DNA of 5,406 nucleotides from Candidatus Nanopelagicaceae bacterium (GTDB lineage Bacteria > Actinomycetota > Actinomycetes > Nanopelagicales > Nanopelagicaceae), in the NCBI GenBank assembly GCA_947488635.1, contig CANLAY010000073.1, forward strand, positions 1-5,406, written 5' to 3'. The notes below the pieces were generated by a model. It was given only the letters and a program-made list of their open reading frames with translations. It was not told where the DNA came from and did not search any database. The position numbers and the translations under genes were made by a program. This document shows, piece by piece, positions 1 through 5,406 of this stretch (within the stretch, counting starts at the first letter, position 1; each line of letters opens with the position of its first letter).

Positions 1-135
1 TATTGGGGTGGCTATCGCGTCATGCCTAAGAACATTGAATTTTGGCAAGGCCGATATTCAAGATTGCACGATCGATTGCGTTATGAGTTCGATGCCACAG
101 CTAATAATTGGGCGTTAAACCGCTACTACCCTTAG
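1..135 (+). CDS. pdxH: Pyridoxamine 5'-phosphate oxidase, C-terminal 44 residues (partial)
   Basis: This is the 3' end of a gene that begins left of the window. It is open in frame 1 and ends at TAG 133-135. The translated tail begins YWGGYRV, continues with EFWQGR and [10 protein letters not shown], and ends NRYYP. This is the conserved C-terminal signature of PdxH, the FMN-dependent cytosolic oxidase that converts pyridoxine or pyridoxamine 5'-phosphate to pyridoxal 5'-phosphate. The R-x-H pair in the RLHDR segment matches the substrate-contacting Arg/His pair known for the E. coli enzyme. FMN-binding parts lie outside the window. serC starts 3 bp after the stop, so the two genes are probably cotranscribed. 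That is sensible because SerC uses the cofactor that PdxH makes. Identification rests on motif memory over 44 residues, but the motif is distinctive. Confidence 0.9.
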   Translation, partial: YWGGYRVMPKNIEFWQGRYSRLHDRLRYEFDATANNWALNRYYP

Positions 136-1260
<1,125 letters not shown>

Positions 1261-1261
1261 G

Positions 1262-2419
1262 ATGGCTTTTCAGCGCGATCGCGTTTTTTGGACTATCTCG
1301 GCACAAATCGCGCTAGTTAATTTCTATCTTGGTGGTTTCGGTCCTGCTCAACCACTTCTTCGTGAAGATCAAGGTACTTCATTAACAGTAGCTGGATTAC
1401 ACGGCACTGCAATGGGAGTCGCATCAATTATTGCTGGTGCACTTAATTCACGCGTTGTGCATAGATTTGGTCGTAGTCGTGCCGCTTGGTTAGGTCTTGG
1501 TTTATTCGCACTCGGCATCGTGATGTTTGTTTACTGCCCACCAGTTCAATTAACTTTATTAGCAACACTGTTAGGTGGCGTTGGTACCTCATTTGTAATT
1601 AACAATATGGTTACCGGAATTTCACATCACTACAAAGAAGATGCCGCGATTGCACTGCCACAATCGAACTCAATTGGTTCGGTTGGCTATGTGACTGGAA
1701 CTCTATTTGTCGGGACGTTGGCTGGTACTTCACTTAGTTGGCGTTATGGCTTATTGCTAGCTGCCCCGCTCTCCTTGATTCTGTATTTAGTGGGCCGTGA
1801 AAAAGGCGCTGAAGAACATGTGCCAGATCTTGATGGTCCACAACGTGGCAAGTTATCGCCACAATTTTGGTGGGCCTGGATCGGTTTCGTTGCATGTATC
1901 TCTAGCGAATTCGCAACTACCTTCTGGGCAGCTGCCCTATTGCGTGAACGAGTTGGTTCAACGGCAGCAATCAGCACAGTCTGCATTGTGGCCCTCGGAA
2001 CCGGAATGGGTATTGGCCGTTGGTTCGGTGGCCCGGTTCTAAAGCGCTTCAAACTAGATCATCAATTACAGATTATTATTGGTGCGCAATTCATCGGTTT
2101 TGCCATCTTCTGGTTCTCGCACATCTTGATTCTTTCTTTATTCTCGCTACTAATTATGGGCCTCGGTATCTCGATGCAATTCGCATTGGCTTCGATCCGT
2201 TTAATTGGACTTAGTGATAATCGACCAGATTTAGCCATAGGTAAAAGCTCATTGGCAGCTGGCTTAGCAATTGGTGGCGCCCCCTTCTTGCTAGGCGTTC
2301 TTGGAGATTCCTTAGGTATTAGCCGTGCTTACATAATGGTTCCGGTATTAATCGCAATTGCCATGGCTATCATCGTAAAAGTTCCATCTCATGACGATAC
2401 GAATATAATTAAGTCATGA
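1262..2419 (+). CDS. MFS transporter, substrate unknown
   Basis: The protein is 385 residues with about 12 hydrophobic segments (roughly 10-30, 45-62, 74-92, 95-118, 137-155, 162-177, 204-227, 237-250, 268-286, 289-308, 326-345, 352-373). It has a hydrophilic central loop at about 178-200, the usual 6+6 layout of a major facilitator permease. The loop after helix 2 (NSRVVHRFGRSR, 62-73) is a degenerate MFS motif A, and the matching loop in the second half is GRWFGGPVLKRF (252-263). Helix 7 carries an acidic residue in SSEFATTFW (214-222), which could serve proton or substrate coupling. The start is 1 bp after the serC stop, without a Shine-Dalgarno sequence, so translation is likely coupled to serC. 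The stop overlaps the next small ORF as ATGA. The operon position hints at an amino-acid or B6-related substrate, but nothing in the sequence proves it. Transporter identity is firm, specificity is not. Confidence 0.85.
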   Translation: MAFQRDRVFWTISAQIALVNFYLGGFGPAQPLLREDQGTSLTVAGLHGTAMGVASIIAGALNSRVVHRFGRSRAAWLGLGLFALGIVMFVYCPPVQLTLLATLLGGVGTSFVINNMVTGISHHYKEDAAIALPQSNSIGSVGYVTGTLFVGTLAGTSLSWRYGLLLAAPLSLILYLVGREKGAEEHVPDLDGPQRGKLSPQFWWAWIGFVACISSEFATTFWAAALLRERVGSTAAISTVCIVALGTGMGIGRWFGGPVLKRFKLDHQLQIIIGAQFIGFAIFWFSHILILSLFSLLIMGLGISMQFALASIRLIGLSDNRPDLAIGKSSLAAGLAIGGAPFLLGVLGDSLGISRAYIMVPVLIAIAMAIIVKVPSHDDTNIIKS

Positions 2420-2496
2420 GCTACAAGACCCGCCGGATAGTGACTTTGGTAATTCTCTTTGGGCTTGTGGGAATGGTGCTTTTAAGCGGTCTTTAA
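2416..2496 (+). CDS. Putative 26-residue single-helix membrane peptide
   Basis: The ORF starts at an ATG inside the ATGA overlap with the upstream MFS stop and ends at TAA 2494-2496. The product has a short basic N-terminus (MSYKTRR, net positive) followed by about 18 almost wholly hydrophobic residues (IVTLVILFGLVGMVLLSGL). This layout suits a single transmembrane helix with its N-terminus in the cytoplasm. The last 15 bp overlap the 3' end of the convergent MFS gene. The ATGA junction suggests termination-reinitiation coupling with the transporter, so it could be a small accessory subunit or a helix that modulates the transporter. I do not recognise a named family. A chance ORF of this length is possible. 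The overlap geometry and the coherent basic-plus-hydrophobic composition favour a real gene. Confidence 0.5.
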   Translation: MSYKTRRIVTLVILFGLVGMVLLSGL

Positions 2497-3738
2497 TACC
2501 GCAGCAATCGAAATATCTTCTGGCACCGCTATACGGTCTTTGAATTTCAACCAGATAGCAGTTGGCGCCAAAATTGTAATAAGTGCGCAGAGCGCAATAG
2601 TTCGCCGAATTCCAAAGGCCTCCGAAAAGAGGCCAAGAATTGGAGTTACTAATGGTGCTCCCCCAAGTAATACGAATTGATAAATTCCCAATATCCGACC
2701 ACGCACTGCGCTATCAGAATTTGTTTGTACGGTTGAATTAGAAGCGATCAAGGTTGTTAATGCGCCGGCTCCAGCGATTGGAAGCATGATCATATAAGTA
2801 AGAAAAGTTGGCATAAATGCGATTATGAAGATTGAAATTCCAAAAATGATAGAGCTAGCAATCACAAATTTAGTAGAGCGATACTTCTCAATTCTTGGTG
2901 AAAAGAGCGCGGCACTTAGCGAGCCAATCGCAATTACAGTTCCCATTAACCCGAATGAGGTAACGCCTTTATCAAATACCTTAGTCGCCATTAGGGCATT
3001 AAATAATTGAAAGTTAAGCCCAAAAGTTGTCACAAAGAAAACGACCGACATAACTACAAATAAATCGGGGCGGGCCATAACGTATCTAAAGCCTTCACGA
3101 ATTGTGGTTGGCCCAGCTGCTCGTGGCTCACGAAACAGTTCGGCTTCACGAATATTTGCCATCACAATAATTACCAGCAGATAAGTGAATGCATTAATTA
3201 AGAATGATGGGCCAGTTCCAAAAGCGGCGATCATTAAGCCTGATAGGGCTGGGCCAACTAATCTGCCAAAATTGAAATTCGCTGAATTGAGGCTAACCGC
3301 ATTCGGTACGTCAACAACGCCTACCATTTCGGAGGTAAAACTTTGTCGAACAGGTTTGTCGATTGCATCTGCTACTCCGAGAGCAAAAGCTAAAGCCATA
3401 ACATGCCAAATTTGCACATTATTGGTCACAACAAGTATTCCAAGTGTTAACGAAGTTAATCCAGCAGCAATGTTGGTTAAGATTAAGACTTTACGTTTAT
3501 TAAAACGATCAGCTAAGGCCCCACCAGGCAAACTAAAAAACCAGACTGGGGCGAATTGCAGCGCAGTTACTAAACCCAAATAGAACCCACTATTAGTTAA
3601 TTCTAAAACTAACCAATCTTGTGCAAGGCGTTGTACCCAGCCACCAATATTAGAAGCTGCATTAGCTGGATAGAGAATTCGGTAATTGCGGTGTCGAAAA
3701 GCGCGCCAGTTGCCATCGCTCTTGACTGCAAAACGCAT
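2482..3738 (-). CDS. MFS efflux-type transporter (EntS / MFS_3-like)
   Basis: This 418-residue integral membrane protein belongs by motif to the MFS_3/EntS-like group of predicted proton-antiport exporters. The N-terminal FRHRNYRILY (14-23) and the segment WVQRLAQDWLVLELT (34-48) are typical. Motif A is nearly canonical (GGALADRFNKRKVL, 72-85). The RQSFTSEMVG segment (131-140), the following NAVSLNSANFNFGRLVGPALSG, and the second-half NSTVQTNSDSAVRGR (334-348) are also family hallmarks. Twelve membrane helices are expected, with a cytoplasmic loop at about 197-222. EntS exports enterobactin, but the substrate here cannot be read from sequence. The ATG is preceded by a purine-rich AGCAGAG that could serve as a weak ribosome-binding site. 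Its start is only 12 bp from the divergent small membrane gene, and its 3' end overlaps the mini-gene by 15 bp. No alternative start is available close to the conserved N-terminus. Confidence 0.88.
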   Translation of the reverse strand: MRFAVKSDGNWRAFRHRNYRILYPANAASNIGGWVQRLAQDWLVLELTNSGFYLGLVTALQFAPVWFFSLPGGALADRFNKRKVLILTNIAAGLTSLTLGILVVTNNVQIWHVMALAFALGVADAIDKPVRQSFTSEMVGVVDVPNAVSLNSANFNFGRLVGPALSGLMIAAFGTGPSFLINAFTYLLVIIVMANIREAELFREPRAAGPTTIREGFRYVMARPDLFVVMSVVFFVTTFGLNFQLFNALMATKVFDKGVTSFGLMGTVIAIGSLSAALFSPRIEKYRSTKFVIASSIIFGISIFIIAFMPTFLTYMIMLPIAGAGALTTLIASNSTVQTNSDSAVRGRILGIYQFVLLGGAPLVTPILGLFSEAFGIRRTIALCALITILAPTAIWLKFKDRIAVPEDISIAAVLKTA

Positions 3739-3750
3739 TACTCTGCTCTC

Positions 3751-3954
3751 ATGTCAGATCAAAATTTAGATCGAAAAGTTCGAACAGTGGTAATTCTAGT
3801 GACTATTGGAACTATTGCGTGGCTTATTGCGGGCATAGTTGCTCTAGTAATTGGAACAGATACCAAAATTATTTGGACATGTGTTTTTGGTGCAGCACTT
3901 GGTGCAACTGGTGTGCGATATTCAATTCGTCGCGCTAAGCGCAGCGGAATTTAA
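3751..3954 (+). CDS. Small two-helix membrane protein, DUF2530-like
   Basis: The product is 67 residues: a charged N-terminus (MSDQNLDRKVR), a first hydrophobic helix at about 12-34 (VVILVTIG through IVALVIG), a short turn with TDTK, a second helix at about 39-56 containing IWTCVFGAALGATGVRY, and a basic tail RRAKRSGI. This helix-turn-helix layout with the W-T-C and G-x-RY pattern resembles the actinobacterial DUF2530 family. I assign it from memory of the family, without a search. Function is unknown. I chose the start at 3751 because the open frame upstream runs back into the 5' coding part of the divergent MFS gene and would add a non-hydrophobic extension unlike the family. No Shine-Dalgarno sequence precedes the ATG, so a leaderless message is possible. 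Its stop shares bases with the stop of the convergent cold-shock gene. Confidence 0.75.
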   Translation: MSDQNLDRKVRTVVILVTIGTIAWLIAGIVALVIGTDTKIIWTCVFGAALGATGVRYSIRRAKRSGI

Positions 3955-4334
3955 GCTTCTAGTTGCGCAGCAATTCCGCGTAGTACGCGACCTAGACGCT
4001 CTGCTTCAGCAGCAGTCGGGCGACGGCCATGACGCAAACCATTTCCGACTTTGTCTAACATTTTGATCGAATCTTCAATAATCGCCGCTAAATCATCGGG
4101 ATTAATACGATTGTTTTCAGCTAATGAAGGTGGCGCGTCAATAATCACAACAGAGAGCGCTTGTGGGCCACGACGACTATCGGCAACGCCAAACTCAAGT
4201 TTGGTACCTGGCTTAACAGTTGTTACTCCAGCTGGAAGAGATGAAGCTGCAAGATAAACATCTTCGCCTTCATCGGATGCGATAAAACCGAAACCTTTTT
4301 CCAGGCTGAACCATTTAACGCGGCCTGATGGCAT
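3951..4334 (-). CDS. cspB: Cold-shock domain protein with actinobacterial C-terminal extension (CspB type)
   Basis: Residues 1-65 form a cold-shock domain, an OB-fold that binds single-stranded RNA and DNA and acts as an RNA chaperone. It opens GRVKWFSLEKGFGFI, with the RNP1-like KGFGFI at 13-18. The RNP2 position reads DVYLAASSL (25-33) instead of the DVFVHFSAI of short Csp proteins, so the usual aromatic/His pair is partly replaced. GPQALSV (56-62) closes the domain. Residues 66-127 are an extension starting DAPPSLAE, followed by two probable amphipathic helices (about 79-97 and 106-126). The 127-residue length and these segments closely match what I recall of mycobacterial CspB, which also lacks the canonical RNP2 residues, so the substitution is a subfamily trait. 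A strong ribosome-binding site (GAAGGAGA) precedes the ATG, implying efficient translation. Confidence 0.9.
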   Translation of the reverse strand: MPSGRVKWFSLEKGFGFIASDEGEDVYLAASSLPAGVTTVKPGTKLEFGVADSRRGPQALSVVIIDAPPSLAENNRINPDDLAAIIEDSIKMLDKVGNGLRHGRRPTAAEAERLGRVLRGIAAQLEA

Positions 4335-4340
4335 TTGGGG

Positions 4341-4348
4341 TCTCCTTC
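4341..4348 (-). promoter_or_regulatory. Strong Shine-Dalgarno of the cold-shock gene
   Basis: On the - strand this reads GAAGGAGA and lies 6 bases before the start codon of the cold-shock gene. It is the only strong ribosome-binding site in the window, because the other starts are either coupled to an upstream stop or lack one. It supports the chosen start and suggests high translation of the RNA chaperone. Confidence 0.85.
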
Positions 4349-4363
4349 AACATTTATAAATTT

Positions 4364-4377
4364 GAGTTTTTTAACTC
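4364..4377 (-). promoter_or_regulatory. Small perfect hairpin/palindrome upstream of the cold-shock gene
   Basis: GAGTT and AACTC form a perfect 5-bp inverted repeat around a 4-base loop, about 30 bp before the cold-shock start codon. On the - strand the RNA would be a GAGUU/AACUC stem with an AAAA loop. It could be a leader hairpin that melts or forms with temperature, or a DNA operator. The stem is short, so chance is possible. The AT-rich stretch TATAAA next to it (- strand, about 4353-4358) might instead be a -10 element. Confidence 0.3.
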
Positions 4378-4413
4378 TAGTAATCGTTTAGCCGCGGTTG
4401 CGGACAGGTGAGT

Positions 4414-4442
4414 AGTTTATCGCACTTAACTTGGGGCGTGAA
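4414..4442 (-). promoter_or_regulatory. Candidate sigma-70-type promoter of the cold-shock gene
   Basis: Read on the - strand, TTCACG (complement of 4437-4442) and TAAACT (complement of 4414-4419) are separated by exactly 17 bp. Each matches 4 of 6 bases of the consensus -35 and -10 boxes. Transcription would begin near 4407, giving a leader of about 70 nt before the cold-shock ATG. The alternative is the TATAAA close to the Shine-Dalgarno, which has no convincing -35 partner and would leave almost no leader. The element lies in the 122-bp gap after the DUF3027-like gene, the largest non-coding stretch in the window. Confidence 0.3.
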
Positions 4443-4456
4443 GTGTGATTATGCGC

Positions 4457-5119
4457 TTAGAAAGTAGCTTCGGAGTGAGCTCCGCAGCCATGTGCAGCCG
4501 AAACTACGCGGCCATCTTCAGGCGAGATCGCATTAGCGCAAGCACCGAAAGCACTGCGCATCGAACCGGCAATTGGAATAAAGAAACCACATGAATTACA
4601 AGGCTTAGGTGCCATCTGTGCCATCGGTGAATTTGGCCCACGCTCGCCATCATGCCAACGCTTGGCTGCTTGATCTCGACCTTCAATTGATAGAACGCGA
4701 GTGCGACCTAAACCTAATTCAAATGCTAAACCTGGATCTAATTCATCATCGCCAGGCAGTGCAGCGATGCCAGTTGTTAAACGAGTGTCATCAAGGGAAG
4801 ACGGAACAATGTCGCCAACGCCAACATCACCTGGCTGCAAACGATCACGGTATGGAATCCATTTTGGTGGGACTAATGCATCAGGGCCAGGTAGAACAAC
4901 GACATCGCAAAGAGTTGCAGTTGATTTGTTATCAACTTTAGAAACTGTGACAGCCCAACGCCATCCGCGGTAGCCAGATAAATTCGCTTCGAATAAATAA
5001 GTTGCGATGCGATCTTCATCATCGAAATCAACAGTGACAAAGTCGCCAACTAATTTGGCATCACCGGCATCTTCAATCGCGGCAGCGTGTGCTAAATCGC
5101 GGGCATCCCATTTACTCAT
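4457..5119 (-). CDS. DUF3027-like protein with putative zinc-binding C-terminus
   Basis: This 220-residue soluble protein has no signal peptide or membrane segment. The segments GYRGWRWAVTVS (49-60), PPKWIPYRDRLQPGD (84-98) and DDTRLTTGI (110-118) resemble the actinobacterial DUF3027 family (Rv0883c-like), assigned from memory. The C-terminal part carries CNSC (Cys174, Cys177), then Cys194, His210, Cys212 and His215, a spacing that could hold a zinc ion in a ribbon-like fold. That metal role is inference. The molecular function is unknown. It sits between groEL and the cold-shock gene on the same strand, so a link to stress, transcription or translation is plausible but unproven. In mycobacteria I recall the homologue near serC, so the presence of serC in this window agrees with conserved synteny. 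It appears to have its own leaderless promoter, and its ATG has no Shine-Dalgarno. Confidence 0.8.
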   Translation of the reverse strand: MSKWDARDLAHAAAIEDAGDAKLVGDFVTVDFDDEDRIATYLFEANLSGYRGWRWAVTVSKVDNKSTATLCDVVVLPGPDALVPPKWIPYRDRLQPGDVGVGDIVPSSLDDTRLTTGIAALPGDDELDPGLAFELGLGRTRVLSIEGRDQAAKRWHDGERGPNSPMAQMAPKPCNSCGFFIPIAGSMRSAFGACANAISPEDGRVVSAAHGCGAHSEATF

Positions 5120-5125
5120 GGGCTA

Positions 5126-5131
5126 AGAGTA
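5126..5131 (-). promoter_or_regulatory. -10 element of a likely leaderless promoter for the DUF3027-like gene
   Basis: The - strand reads TACTCT, matching the TANNNT pattern of actinobacterial -10 boxes. Exactly 6 bases (TAGCCC) separate it from the ATG, so the A of the start codon would be the transcription start. This is the geometry of leaderless genes, common in actinobacteria. There is no Shine-Dalgarno, as expected. A clear -35 is absent. The region where it would lie is occupied by the groEL terminator stem. Confidence 0.6.
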
Positions 5132-5168
5132 AAGCAGAACGCCACCCTCAAGGTAATCGAGGGTGGCG
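5130..5168 (-). terminator. Rho-independent terminator of groEL
   Basis: CGCCACCCTC (5140-5149) and GAGGGTGGCG (5159-5168) are perfect 10-bp GC-rich inverted repeats around a 9-base loop. On the - strand the second arm is followed by a T-rich run, TTCTGCTTTA. The position about 30 bp past the groEL stop makes it the groEL terminator. The T-run is interrupted by C and G, so some read-through into the next gene is possible. Confidence 0.8.
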
Positions 5169-5198
5169 CGACTGCTTATTCAGGCTTAATTAATTACT

Positions 5199-5406
5199 TT
5201 AGAAGTCCATATCTCCGCCGCCTTGCTGAGCCGGCGCTGGATTCTTCTCTGGCTTATCTGTGATCACTGCTTCAGTTGTAATGAAGAGTGCTGCAATTGA
5301 TGCTGCATTTTGAAGTGCAGAACGAGTCACCTTAGCTGGATCGATGATGCCAGCTTTGATCATGTCTACATATTCACCAGTTGCTGCATTTAATCCATGT
5401 CCAGCA
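5199..5406 (-). CDS. groEL: Chaperonin GroEL (60 kDa subunit), C-terminal 68 residues (partial)
   Basis: The gene enters from the right edge and ends at TAA (complement of 5199-5201). The visible part is the last piece of the equatorial domain. It includes [12 protein letters not shown] (nucleotide-pocket segment), [19 protein letters not shown] with the Asp equivalent to the ATP-hydrolysis Asp of E. coli GroEL, and [13 protein letters not shown] flexible tail ends in [13 protein letters not shown]. GroEL forms the double-ring cytosolic folding chamber with GroES. The short Gly/Met tail without a His-rich run resembles the general-folding GroEL2 type of actinobacteria. Whether groES is adjacent cannot be seen. 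It is followed by a strong hairpin terminator and then by the DUF3027-like gene on the same strand. Confidence 0.95.
   Translation of the reverse strand, partial: AGHGLNAATGEYVDMIKAGIIDPAKVTRSALQNAASIAALFITTEAVITDKPEKNPAPAQQGGGDMDF

Noticed and set aside
1744..2052. 102-codon - strand ORF inside the first MFS gene
   Set aside because: It is antisense to a clear 12-helix transporter. Its Arg/Pro-rich composition is typical of shadow frames.
3185..3583. 132-codon + strand ORF antisense to the EntS-like MFS gene
   Set aside because: It lies wholly inside a well-supported transporter gene. The product is a low-complexity Ala/Lys/Pro-rich shadow with no recognisable domain.
3710..3738. TTGCCA and TTGACT hexamers as -35 boxes for the small membrane gene
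   Set aside because: Neither has a convincing -10 partner at 16-18 bp, and both lie in coding sequence, where such matches are common by chance.
3619..3750. Upstream extension of the small membrane protein to an earlier ATG (111 residues)
   Set aside because: It would overlap the 5' coding part of the divergent MFS gene by 120 bp and adds residues unlike the two-helix family. The start at 3751 fits better.
4421..4447. Imperfect inverted repeat CGCACTT / AAGTGTG as a terminator for the DUF3027-like gene
   Set aside because: The 7-bp stem has one mismatch on the relevant strand, a 13-base loop and no T-run after it. It is too weak to call.
4609..4941. 110-codon + strand ORF antisense to the DUF3027-like gene
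   Set aside because: The His/Gln/Leu-rich product looks like a frame shadow, and the opposite strand carries the conserved family motifs.

Overview
The window looks like chromosomal DNA from a small-genome, low-to-moderate GC actinobacterium. The actinobacterial signs are a CspB-type cold-shock protein with a long C-terminal extension, a DUF3027-like protein, a mycobacterial-type SerC, a DUF2530-like membrane protein and a leaderless-looking promoter. The AT-rich codon use and very tight packing suggest, by inference only, a streamlined freshwater lineage such as acI / Nanopelagicales. I see no mobile element, CRISPR array, rRNA or tRNA.

Left part (1-2496, + strand): the 3' end of pdxH (pyridoxal phosphate synthesis), then serC (a PLP-dependent aminotransferase of serine synthesis), an MFS transporter, and a 26-codon membrane mini-gene. 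Gaps are 3 bp and 1 bp, and the last junction is an ATGA overlap, so this is almost certainly one operon.

Middle part (2482-3954): a second MFS transporter of the EntS/MFS_3 type runs on the - strand and overlaps the mini-gene tail to tail by 15 bp. Only 12 bp separate its start from a divergent 67-residue two-helix membrane protein. That small gene converges with the cold-shock gene, and the two stop codons share one TTAA.

Right part (3951-5406, - strand): a stress/housekeeping block read right to left as the groEL 3' end, a strong terminator, a DUF3027-like protein with a likely leaderless promoter, a 122-bp regulatory gap, and the cold-shock protein gene.

Functional links: PdxH makes the cofactor that SerC needs. 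GroEL and the cold-shock protein are protein and RNA chaperones flanking the uncharacterised DUF3027 protein. The two transporters have unknown substrates. No gene is longer or stranger than expected for its family. The points of interest are the mini-gene, the DUF3027 protein and the compressed gene junctions, rather than a clearly new multi-gene system. No stretch over 300 bp lacks a gene.
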